From positions 186,001 to 250,000 of the forward strand of contig JAFFSR010000264.1 of assembly GCA_017163975.1 (NCBI GenBank): a stretch of DNA of 64,000 bases, in the 5' to 3' direction. The number at the start of each line of letters is the position of its first letter. Within the stretch, counting starts at the first letter, position 1. The DNA is from Anastatus disparis. Its lineage: Eukaryota; Arthropoda; Insecta; Hymenoptera; Eupelmidae. This document shows positions 12,301 to 23,332 of this stretch, piece by piece. The translations under genes were made by a program, and so were the position numbers. Below the pieces are notes generated by a model, which searched no databases, was not told the origin of the DNA, and worked only from the letters and a program-made list of their open reading frames with translations.

Positions 12301-12586
12301 AAAAAATTGAAACTATACCAATTCTTTTTTCATCGACACAATCCAGCAAAGATAGATTTGAATTACATTTTCTACAAAATAGTTGATTTGCCATTGTATC
12401 AAGATGAATTATTCTGCGACCTTCTAGAGTAATCTTCTTTGTAGATGATGCAGAGTACACTTCGAGGTTACTTTTCTGTAACTTTTTGATGTTTTTTCCA
12501 ATATCTGTTTGTTTACACCTTTGCTTATAAACTTTTTCTGTAACTCTTTTTCCTTTCCAAAACCATTTTTCATTATTTTTTTTCAT
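9330..12586 (-). CDS. Kolobok-like transposase fused to DEDDh exonuclease
   Basis: Model: exon 1 12586-12192 (ATG), intron with donor GTTTGT and acceptor TTATTACAG, exon 2 12107-11900, a 519-bp intron, exon 3 11380-9330. The splice phases agree. The N-terminal part has paired CxxC motifs (CRKC and CQSC), GRRIIHLD, LNAGMGHTHIN, then SYDSLSGTGTLMG, CRKCDMGQKKNNHDCR and KGMEPYAAVKL. These are typical of the 'Mutator-like transposase' domain found with Kolobok elements. About 240 residues before the end a DEDDh 3'-5' exonuclease begins: FFDLETNGF (Asp, Glu), AHNCKFD (Asp), HNAVMD (His, Asp). The whole is about 880 aa. Three one-base shifts break it: in A9 at about 12300, near an A/T run at about 10876, and in A5 at about 9943. 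All are at homopolymers, so assembly error or recent decay are both possible. Confidence 0.75.
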
Positions 12587-12870
12587 ATTTAATAAAACTT
12601 ATAAGACTTACAGGTTAAGAATATAATGTTTATAATAACAAAACAAATACGGACGTTGCCAAACTTACGACCATAACCAATTAAGTCAATAACAAGTTGA
12701 AACGTTCTCTCAACTGATTAACTACGTACCGAGGGTACTTCCTTAACAAACATAACAATTTAAGTTCTCACAAGACATATTAAATAAAATTTTCGCTACA
12801 TTTTAAATAGCCTAAATTCTGACTTATATAGGAGCATGATAATATTGTTTTTAATTCATTTAATAAAAAT

Positions 12871-15800
12871 TCAACATAAAATGTTGATAAACATCATTTT
12901 ATTTTAGACACATAAAAGAATGAAAAAATGCTTTTATTAAAAGTATATCCTTTTTAATATCAGTAATATAGTAATATAGTAGCAAATATCTTGATATCAG
13001 GTTTTAAATTTCTTTTTATTGAATTAACTTAATATAAATTTATAATGTCGATAATTTGATTTCAGAAAAATGAAACTTCACGAAACCTTGAAAATTTCAC
13101 GAAAGCGTGTTTTCAATGAAAATGACTTTAAATTTTATTTTATTTTTAAAAAATTTACATAGAATTTTAACATTGCCAAAAATTAAAAAAAAAATAGATT
13201 TTAATGTTTTCTTTGTAATTATTACAATGGTTCCAAACTTTGAACCATGATATGAAAAGCATTTAAAATTTTTTTCAGTTTGACAATTAATTAGGAAAAA
13301 ATTTTATCCATATTGTTAATTTTTTAAAATAGCAGTTTATGTATGAAGTACATATTTGTTTATGTTTTGACGTTTATTATATCTTTTTAAAGTTTATTTT
13401 TTACTGTTATTTAGAATAAATGTAATAAAATGCGTGAATACTTTATTTTTCATAAAAAATGTATTTAAATACAATATTTCAAAAAACAATGAAGAAATTT
13501 ATTATTCAAATAAATAAAATTTAATCATAAAAACGACGTGCAGCATGCAACGTATTTGTCCTTAAATGGTAATTTTATTAATTTTGTTATTTAATAATGA
13601 AAATTGTTTAGATAATTAAAAAAAATTAAGTTTGGGGTGAGAAAGCGATAAAAATATGTAATTTGGTTTAAATAAAAAACGTACAATAGCTGTGTTAGCT
13701 AAGTTTTAGGGTACGTTGCAGCAATTAAAAAATTTTTCAAGTTCAAATCTTATGCTTTGTCTTTTTTTAATATGCTTACAAATAAAATTTGTTACAATAC
13801 AATAAGAAAAATTTTTGACAAAAAGTATTGACCTACAATACAGCCATTTAAAATAAAATAACCGTTAACTATCCAAGCATTTTCTAAGCATATGCTAATT
13901 AACGCTTTTTTCAATATAAAATTTAAATTCAGACTTTCTGTTCTTTGCATTGCAAAACTTATTTTCTTAGCGCAGTTTTAATTTTAGAGCATTTTGAAAA
14001 TTTTGGAAAAAATGTTCATATTTCATTTTTTTCTATTACACAAAAGCCATTCAATAGATTTGCTCAAAAATTTTCATACAAATTATTTGTTATTGCCTAA
14101 TTAAAGCAAGCTTGGAAAAACTTATTTTCTTAGCGCAGTTTTAATTTTACAGCATTTTGTAAATTTTGAATAGAATTTCACTTATTTTTTGGTATTTTAC
14201 GTAAACTACTTAATGAAGTAGCTTAAAATTATGTATAGAAATTATTTACGATTGCCTAAATAAAATGAACTTTTGAAAACTGGTTTTCTTAGCGTAGTTG
14301 TAACGTTAAAGCGTTTTGAAAATTTTAAAACAATGTTTATTTTTCAATTATTTGGTATTTTATGTAAACTATTCGATGAAAATGTTCCAAAATTTGTATG
14401 CAAGTTATTGGTTATAGTGTTAAGAAGACAAGCTTGGGAAAATTAATTTTATAAACGCATTTTTAATTTTAGAGCATCATAAAATCACATTATGCAAATG
14501 GCAAAAGTAAGAAAGAGTAAAATTCATATACTTTTCGTAGGTATTAAGACAGCCTTCAATACAGAGGATAGGGGAGAATAGGGACATTTATATTAAAATC
14601 GTATTTAAAAAAATAAAATCAAAATACTCTAACTCAATGCGCTCTATGAGAAAGCATTGCGCCAAAGCACTTGGCAGCGCTTTTAAATTCTTCTTTTCTT
14701 TATAGATTGATTTTATATAAGTAATTTTAAAATTAATTATTCTGACAGATTTTCTTTTATAATTGTAGCCAAAGCTCATTTATTTTGATTTTTATGAAGT
14801 AATAAAAACATCATTGTATTTTATATATTTTAAAGATAATACGTTTATAAATATAATTTATAAATAGATCAAATAAATTTATGCATAACATTTAAAAAGA
14901 ATTGATAAAATATTAATTAAACTTTGAACATAAATAAATTAAAAATGTACTTAAAAAGAGTACATCATTTGAAAATTGTTTAAAACTTTATGAGAAATAT
15001 GTTTGATAATAGAAAATGTTAAATGGAAAGTATTAAAATATAATAATGAAATAAAAATGTTTAAGACATTAATAATAAATCTAAAATATCATAAAATAAA
15101 TAAATGTTCTTGAATAAAGTTCAAAATTTGGCAATTTTTAACGAAAGGCTTAATATGTTTTGAATAAACATTATATAAAGTTTAAATATACAAGTAGAAA
15201 TAGAGTAAAAAATTTGTTATATATTATATGCTAAAACTATTAACAAATATGTAATAATTTTCAATTAAGCATAACTTTTTAACAGCATTGAGCTTTTTTA
15301 AGCTAATAAGGCTTAAATTAAAGTATTTAACTTGTACTTTTTTAATATTTAATACATTTTTCTGTAAGATTTTTAATTGTCCGGTCATTCAAGTTCTTAC
15401 AACAACTTCTTTTCATTATATTATTGAAAAATATGTATAACTTTGTCTCTAAAATCTATTTAAACAAAAGAAAAAATACGGGTTAATTTTTTTCATCTCG
15501 AAGGTGGAGATGATCTTTCCTTATAAGTAAGCTTTGATCATTAGTTATATATGAAAAAAATATTACACTCAAGATATGATTGCCTAATTAATTATTACGA
15601 GTACTTTAAATGAACTTTGAGTTTAAAATTTCGAAATTTTTTTTTTCGGTATTATATTTGTTAGCAAAAATTTGTAGTATTGTAAAAATTTCAAATTTAG
15701 TAAATGTTTAGGTGCAATATCAATATCATTAACATTTTATTTTAAAAAATACACCAAAATAACCTTTACCACATACATTTAAAATTGTTTTAATAATAAA

Positions 15801-17354
15801 ATTATCAATAAATTATTTTTTTTACACATCGTTGGCTTGGATTAAAATTTGGCTACTTCAAAAAAGTTTTTGTGTAAATTTTAAAATGAAAATTTCAATA
15901 AAAAAATTTATAAAGAATATTAATTTTTTTAATAATGAAATGTATAATTATATGTAATGAGACAATTTGAATAATAAAGTACATATATTTGATGTAAATT
16001 TGACAAAAATTTTTTTTGTTTCAAAGCATACAAAAATTTTACGTTAATTTTCCGTACTTATGTGTTAAATTTTGATACGATTTCCTATGAAAATAATTTT
16101 CACAAATTACACAAAACAGTGCGATACTATCAAATATATTACTTTTCAAATTTTATTGAATCATACTTGAAAAGTAACTAAACAAATACATTTTTTTAAA
16201 TTTAAATGAATACATTTTATTTTTCAGTTAACTTTATAATATGATAATATGATAAGAAGCTTTGAAAAATGTAATGCATTCTTTTTAGTGAATACTTTAA
16301 AATACCTACTTTTTTAAATTTTCTTACGATATTTCTTTCTAAATATACGATAGTTTTTTTGCATCAGGTTTTTTTTAAGTTTTTCATCTAGTTAGATAAC
16401 ACATAGCGAATTTATGAGCAGTATTATAATTAAATTATTTTTGTAACTATAAAAATTAAACCATTTTTTAAATAAATGTTTTTTTAATATCAATGGTATT
16501 TAACGTGATTTTTATTTAATGCGCTTTGATGAAATTGACAACACTTTTTAAAAAATGTGCCTTATTAAAGCACATTTCTTAATTTTTTTATTTATTCTTT
16601 TATTATTCTTTTATTCATTTTAAGTTAAATTTTTGATAAATCAATAAAAAATATAATAATAAGAATATTTAATTTACATATCCATAATAAACCATTTAAA
16701 TATATAATAAACAATTTGAAATTGATTTTTTAAGATGCATTTCATAATTCTTTAATATTTTTTAACTGGAAGAGATGTTTCCCTTTATCTGTCATTCTCA
16801 ATATTTTTCTCATAAAGTTTCAAAGATTTAAAAATCATATACATTTTGTTAATAGTGAGATAGCTCCTCCATCAGCTATAATTTGTTGTTTATTAAAAAG
16901 GCGGATTATCTTTTCAAACTTTAAATGGGTTTTTATTTTATATGTTATTATTGTAAATTTTCAAATAGCCTTGCCGATTTCTTTAAGATAATCTCGTTTA
17001 AAGTATGATCACTTTGGGTCTCAATAAACTGCTAATTAATAAAATCAGTATTGTTTGTTTATTTAAAATTCATATAATTTCAACTTGAAGAACCGTTGAG
17101 CTCTTTATTATTAAAATACTAATTTGCATGACATCTTAAATCTTTTAAAGTAATTTTATTACAAAAAAAAGTAATTAACAGAACGAGCAGTCAGATGAGA
17201 TGCAAATTAGTCATTTTTCCGAAAGAATTTTCAATTTTTCTTAAATAATTAATCTCTGTGTAACTTAAATTTTATGTTTATGTAATTTTTGAAAAATTAA
17301 GATTTTACATCTTTTAAATTTTGTAACTGTTAAAATAGAATGTTATTTTTTTTA
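12871..17354. other. Non-coding interior of the inverted-arm element
   Basis: Very AT-rich. Apart from the transposon fragment at 13955-14690 I see no gene, splice-consistent exon or repeat structure here. Confidence 0.5.
13955..14690 (+). mobile_element. Fragment of the 27.5-29.9 kb element, with empty MITE site
   Basis: Closely matches about 28715-29835 (for example cttggaaaaacttattttct, gttattggttatagtgttaa and gaaagcattgcgccaaagca), but lacks the outer end and the 390-bp palindromic MITE. At 14420-14423 a single TTAA lies where the other copy has TTAA-MITE-TTAA, so this is a paralogous empty site. It also has a small local insertion near 14575-14583. Confidence 0.8.
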
Positions 17355-18645
17355 AAATTAATTTAAAAAAATGTTATCATGCCCCTATATAACTTTAGAA
17401 AATGTCACTTTTTAACGGAGAAAAATAATTCAACCATTCAAAGTTTAGTCAAAATTTTGTTTAATAAGAACTGAAAATTATTCCGTTCGTAGAGAATTAT
17501 CAATTTTTTTGTTTTAGAAATAATAATTGATAATATTATAGAAATATATTTAATAAAAGAAAGAAGAAAAAATCCAATTTTAAAAATGTTAATGATATTC
17601 AATGTAATTTTTATTTAAAAATGCGCTTTAATGAAGTTTAAATTCATAAAATTGTTTATTTTTTCAGGTAAATTTAGTATTTTACTTATCTAAAATAAAA
17701 TTAGAATTATTTATATTTATTTTCTATTTTTATTAAATTAGTTAAAAATGTCATAAATTTATATAAATTTAGAAAAGGTCCTTTTTTTAAGGAACAAAAA
17801 AGGTTTTATTATTTGCAATTGAGTGAGAATGAAAAAAAAACTATAATTTAAAATAATTTTTTTTCAATCTTTAATATCTTTTATATTTAGTAGGAAAAAA
17901 TTACAGAACTAGCTTAGTTTTTATTTCATATTAACATAAGATATAGCCATGTAATATTGACATTAACACTTTTTTCTATCCCTATCTGTAAATATATTTT
18001 TTTATATTTTTAAATAAAATAGAATTTAAGGTGTTAAATAAATTTTTTATTTTATTTTTTCCGCTATGAAAATTTATTACAAAAATATATAATATTTAAG
18101 AATAAAAAAAAAAAAAAAAAAATAGGTGGATTATCGGGTTTGAACTTGGCAAAAGTAGAGAGCGAAGTGCGTAAAAACTTAGTGACCACAGCCACCGCAT
18201 TCGTTTGTTGATGAGGATAAAAAGTAACATATGTTCATTACCCCCCAAAAGATTTTATTTATTATTATTTATTTGTTTGATTACTTTAATGATTTTTGTT
18301 ATTAAAATATGTATCTGTTTTAAATAAAAATATATAATTAATCAAAAAATTTTCGGGAGGGTTAATCGCATTGAAATAAAGCTATAGCGAATTGCGGCGA
18401 AAACAAACTAAAGCGGGTTTGCCGTAAGTTTACCTACACCACTGGAAGCCGCGTGTTTCGTGTGTTTGTCTCCTCCCCTCTCGCTTGCTTCTCTACGCGC
18501 GTGTAGACGTGGAGGGGCTTTGCGCGTATAGTTTGGGCATTTGTCCATGTGGCGGCAGTAGTTTACATTGTATTTTAACGGGCACGCTCTTGCCTATGCT
18601 CATTGGCGATCTCTACTTATCTCTGTGCATACACAACTCGCTTGT
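17355..18645 (-). repeat. Right inverted arm (uninterrupted)
   Basis: Inverted counterpart of 5472-6620 plus 12747-12870. It shows the arm without the Kolobok insertion, so it serves as an internal empty site, although the copies differ by small indels at the insertion point. Confidence 0.75.
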
Positions 18646-18824
18646 AATTCCTGTCTAGCATAAACCGTGAGTGGTTTCGGTTCTATTCTACGGTCGTCAT
18701 GGCATTCTCGGACGTTAATAAAATATTTGCCCTGAATCTCGTACTCTTTCCTCAACTTTTTCGCATATGCCTTTTTTTGGCTTCTAGAGCGCTTTCCTTT
18801 ATATCCTGAATTTTCACCTTCCAC
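18600..18824 (-). CDS. Unidentified basic exon next to inverted arm
   Basis: Preceded by a good acceptor (ttgttttag, reading the minus strand), then VEGENSGYKGKRSRSQKKAYAKKLRKEYE, a nuclear-localisation-like basic stretch. It ends EISRDRQ at 18600, overlapping the outer end of the right arm. Not recognised. It could be the last exon of a gene starting with the coiled-coil ORF upstream, or host sequence truncated by the element. Confidence 0.35.
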   Translation of the reverse strand: MEGENSGYKGKRSRSQKKAYAKKLRKEYEIQGKYFINVRECHDDRRIEPKPLTVYARQELQASCVCTEISRDRQ

Positions 18825-18884
18825 TAAAACAAAACAACAAAAAAATTCCGAAGGTTAAGATTTATTTAAACAAGTAAAAGAAAA

Positions 18885-19257
18885 TTAAATTTTTAATTCA
18901 TTGAATCTTATAGTTAATGAATTTATTTGTTTTTCTAAATCTAAAGTTTTTGTTTCCAGAATTACCAAATTTTTTGTTGTGTGACTAACGAAATCCCCCA
19001 AGAAGAAAGAAATATTATCCTTTTTCTGGTTGATACGACTGGTAATACTGTACAAATTGTTATTAGCTATTACTAATTCACTCATTTTTGCCTGTTGCAA
19101 GTCTACTATTGATTTTAGATTTTTATTTTGTTCTCGCAAAATGTGTATCTTTTGCAACAGTTTCACCTAATTAGTTTCTAATACCGATACTCTTTTATCT
19201 AGATTATTAAGTCGTGTTAGAGTATAAAACTCAGTGGTATCATTCGTGGGTATCATT
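18885..19257 (-). CDS. Possible coiled-coil protein with in-frame TAG
   Basis: ATG at 19257 (MIPTNDTTEFYTL) opens a frame with a heptad-like pattern (LTRLNNLDKRVSVLETN). It meets a TAG near 19167-19169 and then continues in the same frame with a Leu-rich helical stretch (LLQKIHILREQNKNL, LETKTLDLEKQINSL) to 18885. The frame continuity across the stop suggests one coiled-coil protein of about 120 aa with a nonsense change, read-through, or an unrecognised tiny intron. No family recognised. The basic exon at 18600-18824 follows on the same strand after about 60 bp. Confidence 0.35.
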
Positions 19258-19299
19258 TAGAATAGAAAACTAATTAAATATATTTTTGAAAAGCGCGCA

Positions 19300-20160
19300 A
19301 AACTTAAAGACTATTTTAAATTTCTATATATCTGTAGTATATGGTAACGCGATACTAGCGCCAACAAGCTTTAGGTTATATTGACAATCATTCGTTCCAC
19401 CGACGCTTATTGGATATACCGTTTTAGTGTGGCGTTTGTACGACTACAGGGTTTGTAGTATTATGGTATCTGCCAGTTAAATGTGTTTCTTAATACACAG
19501 CTTGTTTCATATATTGGTAGAATAGCAAGGTAAAAATTTTATAATAATGAATAAAAAAAATGATGAGAATTTAAAATTACGAAAAAGAAATATTTAAATA
19601 ATAAGGTTAAAAGATAATTAACTCACTCGTAAAGAAAAATTAATTATTTGATTAATGTTACTAAATTATGTAATTATTTATATAAAAGAAAATATGGCAA
19701 AATTTAAATTGAAAAAAAAATTAAAATCTAAGTATAAAAATTAATCTAAGGTGTTTATTTGCAATTATTAAAAATGAAGATATGAATATACGTAAAAATT
19801 AGATTCGTCGCTATTTACTATTATTTAAAAATTATTATCTTGTTATTTCGCAATGTTTTAAGAAAGCCTGTTATAAGATTTTCTGATTATTTAAGACAGC
19901 ATTGATATTTTCATCAATGTTGTCAGCATCAGATTCTACCATTTTCTATTTGATCTACTTGGGCTTGTAAGCTATTGAGAAATTGTTCATGTGAAAAATG
20001 TTCTTTAACCATTATTTCATAATAGAGGAAAATAAATTTAATTTTAAGATGAACAAATATAAAAAGAAAAATTTTTTTTTTTAATATAAATAAATTATTA
20101 TTATAAAAAGTATAATAGAAAATAAAATAAAAAAAATCAAATAAAATATTTAAGGCAGGC
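19300..20160. other. Mostly AT-rich; short minus ORF pieces
   Basis: 19310-19520 is more GC-balanced and could be the promoter region of the minus-strand coiled-coil ORF. At about 20012-19880 (minus) two overlapping short frames start MVKEHFSHEQF and MVESDADNID, possibly a decayed acidic N-terminus. Nothing else can be supported. Confidence 0.35.
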
Positions 20161-20164
20161 TCTC

Positions 20165-20480
20165 AAGCTTCAAGTATATTGTTATGTCGGGAGTTAACCC
20201 TTTGTAACACACCGTGAAAAATCTTAAGGGTTTTTCACTATATTTGCGCCGTGACTTTATGGTTCTTTAGGTGGCCTCGTATTTATCTCGAATAACCACA
20301 CTTGTGAAAATTAATAAATATTAATGTTGATGCGTAAGTACGTCCGTCAATCGTCAACTAATTTTAGTAGGTGTGAGAAACCGGAAGGAATTTAAATACT
20401 GGTTGATTCGTGACCTTGTCGGAGAATCTGGACCTCAGTATTGTCCGAATTCTGAGCACTAGCCGAATTCAGGCGGAAAG
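20165..20480. repeat. GC-richer block, possibly LTR-derived
   Basis: A compositionally distinct 300 bp starting near tgttatgtcgggagttaacc, with promoter-like content. It might be part of an LTR, but no second copy, primer site or target duplication was found. Confidence 0.25.
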
Positions 20481-20759
20481 GTGGGTTTTAAATTATTTAT
20501 AATTACCAAAGAATAAAAATAAAAAGAAATTAATTTATAAAAAATTAATATAAGAATAAAAAATTCAATTTAAGAAAATTTTCAAATATATAAAAATAGA
20601 AAAGGAAAAATTATCAAAATTTTTCATGGAAAGTTTTAAATAATTTTTGAAAACAATTTGTAAATTTAAAAAGAAATTTATTTAAAGAAAAATCTTACAG
20701 AAATAGGTAAAAATTATTCTTGTCAATCGAAAAATAGACGAATGTTATGGAGAGAGAAG

Positions 20760-21045
20760 TATAGCCTGTAGCTTCTGGTTGAACACCGTTGAACACTGTT
20801 GAGTGTATGAGAAACTTCTTTGTAAAGTGTGTGAATAAAAAACTTGAAACTTCTTTGTAAAGTGTGTGAAAAAAACTTAATTGAACACTGCTTGAGTGTG
20901 TGCGAAAAAGAAAAACTTGTAAACCGTGTGTATTAAAAAAACTTAGATGAACACTGCTTGAGTGTATGCGAAAACTTCTTTGTAAAGTATGTGAAAAACT
21001 TGGTTGAGCACTGCTTGAGTGTATGCGAGGAAATGCTTGCTGAGT
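20760..21045 (+). repeat. Degenerate short tandem repeats
   Basis: Alternating copies of gaacactgcttgagtgt and aacttctttgtaaagtgtgt, four or more of each, with spacing near 50-60 bp and variable A-rich linkers. Confidence 0.75.
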
Positions 21046-21067
21046 GAGTAGAGGGGGCGGTATTTAA

Positions 21068-21302
21068 CCCTTTGAAGGGCATATTTTTATCTGAAAAAAA
21101 GTGTTTTTTTCACGTTAATTGTTTAAAAAAAAGCTTGAATTATATAAATTATTGACTGATTGTGCCGGGCCCTAATACGTTAGAGTCGCAAGAGTCTACA
21201 AAGTGCTTATATGCATTTACAAGTTGACAAAATGTACTACAAGTACGAGAAAAACCAAAGCGAAAGAGGTGGTACATATATGTACCACTGCCCCTCAAAA
21301 GG
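21068..21302. mobile_element. piggyBac-like MITE, TTAA-flanked
   Basis: TTAA at 21064-21067 and 21303-21306 flank 235 bp with imperfect inverted ends ccctttgaagggca / tgcccctcaaaagg. CC-starting ends with TTAA duplication fit piggyBac. A perfect 20-bp palindrome (gtggtacatatatgtaccac, 21269-21288) lies just inside the right end. Confidence 0.6.
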
Positions 21303-21309
21303 TTAAGGC

Positions 21310-22700
21310 TTCCGATCAGCTGAAAGGTACTTCTCTCAAAATTTTGTGTGTCGGTGAGAAGAAGGGCAAAGTATTTAGTTTTCTGTCCTTATTTAATATA
21401 TACTTCTCTCTTTCTTTTCTATTTATTTTGAGGGAACGTCCTACAATTTTTATTTATTGTATTTTTATTTATAATTATTCGTCTATTTTTCGATTGATGA
21501 CTTAGGATTTACATAATTAATTTTAATACAAATTTGTTGTTTTTTAAATTCTTTTATGATTGATCTCTCTTTGTTTTGTATTTCTTTTATTTTTAATATT
21601 TTATTTATTAATTTTGTTAATAATAATAGTCTAAGAAAAAGTTTTAAATAATTTTATGAAATATAAAAAAATACATTTAAAAAAAAGATCAATCATTGTT
21701 TGTATTTATAATATATAGAAAATACTATGTTTTACGCATACTGACGCTTAGCCAAAAAAAATGATGCTATGTGAAATTTGACTAATAATAATTTTTGTTA
21801 CTATTGTATTTTTTTTTCTTAATATATAAACTACATTGTTTATCCTAGTTTTATGGAATTAATAGAAATTATAACGTAAATCTAAATCTAAGAATTAATA
21901 TTATAATAATTAATTTTAACGTAAATTTAAATCTAAGAATTAATAGAAATTATAATTAATTTTAACGTAAATCTAAATCGTAAATCTAAATCTAAGAATT
22001 AATATTATGATATTTTATTTGTTTAATTAATTATAATAAAAGATTGCTTATCAATAAGTGCTAGTTATTCTAAATATTATTATTAATAATTCTTAAATTA
22101 AGAGTAAATCGCAAAATTATATCTATGAATGATAAATTATTATATGATATGGTATTATATGATATTATTATATGAATGATAAATTAATCATTTTATTTAA
22201 AAGAAACAAATGAATATACCCGTATTTATCTGAATAATTGATCATTCATTTAGTTACATTTATTATTAATTATTCCTAAAATAAAAGTAAATGTTTTTTT
22301 TATTATTAATTTTTAGTATAAAAATATTTTTTTTCAATTTGGTAAAATGGGTTTTGTGTTGGCGACGCGTGTCTAGACAAATTTTATGATTGTCGAGACA
22401 GTTTATGATTTGTTTGTCGAATTTCCTATATTTTTTATAGGAAAACACTTATCTTGTCTGGAAACTATGGAAAGGTGTTGAAAAACATTGGTGTATACGT
22501 GCATGCAATTATAGTGTGGTTAAGAAAAGGTACGGTACGCTGTATACATATCGCCTGGTACCAGGTATACTTGGAGCGTTAAGAAAAAGAAATATTTGTG
22601 AGAAAATGTTTTGGAGACAAAAGATACAAAATTTTCCATTGCATTGGAGCAAATTGCATCTATTGCTTTGAAAACATTTCCTCGCTTTCATATTTTCCTT
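21310..22700. other. AT-rich stretch
   Basis: Contains short direct repeats (acgtaaatctaaatctaag, near 21870-22000). 22440-22700 is less AT-rich and may belong to the LTR of the neighbouring retroelement. No gene supported. Confidence 0.4.
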
Positions 22701-22709
22701 TAGTCTTAA

Positions 22710-23099
22710 GAGGCGGCCGTATAGTTATGTCCTTATCTAATCTAAATTTTCTTTATTACTAATAAATTAAATATTTTCATAGAAAAGTAAGACAACCGCC
22801 CAATAGAGCAAAAGACAAGCAAACGATTCTTTTTTATAAAAAAATATGAAATTTTGATTATTTTTCGAGTGAAGTCTGAAACGGAAAAGCAGTTGAATCA
22901 ACTCAATCAAGTTCGATTGTTTTTCCGTTTCAGACTTCACTCGAAAAATAATCAAAATTTCATATTTTTTCATAGAAAAGAATCGTTTGCTTGTCTTTTG
23001 CTCTATTGGGCGGTTGTCTTACTTTTCTATGAAAATATTTAATTTATCAATAATAAAGAAAATTTAAATTAGACAAGGACAGAATGATACGGCCTCCTC
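22710..23099. mobile_element. Palindromic TTAA MITE, copy 1
   Basis: A 390-bp near-perfect palindrome with about 180-bp arms between TTAA at 22706-22709 and 23100-23103. Ends are gaggcggccgtat / atacggcctcctc. The arms meet around gttgaatcaactcaatcaag. Purine-purine ends with TTAA fit a Kolobok-type MITE, though piggyBac cannot be excluded. The short ORFs within each arm are mirror images and not genes. Copy 2 is at 29187-29576 in the opposite orientation. Confidence 0.85.
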
Positions 23100-23103
23100 T
23101 TAA

Positions 23104-23264
23104 GATTATTATTATCGTCCGTTTCTAATAACTTCGTGCCCGGGCGAAAGCGTGAGAAAAAAAATATTTTTGGATAAAAATTTATAATATTATTTTTAAG
23201 AGGAAAAGATAAAAATAAAATAAAAAATGATAAAAAATTTATTGAAAAATCACGTGACGTAACA
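23104..23264 (-). repeat. Start of 3' LTR (interrupted by MITE)
   Basis: On the minus strand the sequence after the polypurine tract starts TGTTACGTCACGTG, a typical LTR 5' end. It runs into the TTAA MITE at 23103 and probably resumes below 22706. The far end of the LTR was not identified. Confidence 0.5.
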
Positions 23265-23274
23265 CCCCCCTTGT
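23265..23274 (-). promoter_or_regulatory. Polypurine tract
   Basis: Minus-strand ACAAGGGGGG directly before TGTTACG, about 60 bp after the stop of the glycoprotein. This is the position of the plus-strand primer of an LTR retroelement. Confidence 0.6.
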
Positions 23275-23332
23275 AAAACGGTTGCTTGTATCAAGAAATG
23301 AATGATACTAGCAATCGCAGGCCTCGGTCATG

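Larger units (their letters stand above)
6625..12742 (-). mobile_element. Kolobok-like DNA transposon, TTAA target site
   Basis: Terminal inverted repeats are gggagtaccctcggta at 6625 and taccgagggtacttcc ending at 12742. Both are flanked by TTAA (6621-6624 and 12743-12746). Subterminal tttggcaacgtc occurs inside both ends (near 6967 and 12655). TTAA duplications with 5'-RR/YY-3' termini are the published hallmark of the Kolobok superfamily; piggyBac also uses TTAA but its ends start CC. The encoded minus-strand protein (9330-12586) has the 'Mutator-like' cysteine-rich domain seen in this group and not a piggyBac transposase. Length is 6118 bp, of which 1.7 kb is a nested hAT-like insertion. 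Confidence 0.8.
5472..18645. mobile_element. Element with about 1.25-kb inverted arms (contains nested Kolobok)
   Basis: The segment around 5570-6620 is found inverted at about 17490-18540 with high identity, for example gccgtaagtttacctac, the microsatellite-flanked block around 5870-6000 versus 18100-18240, and tttttcgggagggttaat. Similarity extends outwards weakly to about 5472 and 18645. The left arm resumes after the nested Kolobok at 12747 and continues to about 12870, matching 17490 down to about 17355 (ttatatagg.gcatgataa). Without the nested insertions the element would be about 7 kb. The unique interior (12870-17350) has no gene. A clear target duplication was not found. Superfamily unknown; an inverted segmental duplication is the alternative. 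Confidence 0.7.

Noticed and set aside
6625..12742. piggyBac assignment for the 6.1-kb TTAA element
   Set aside because: The ends start GGG/GGA and the protein has the Mutator-like cysteine-rich domain, not a piggyBac DDD transposase; Kolobok fits better.
22767..23042. Pairs of mirror ORFs (IIFRVKSETEKQ...) here and at 29244-29519
   Set aside because: They arise from the arms of the palindromic MITE, the same sequence read from both strands.
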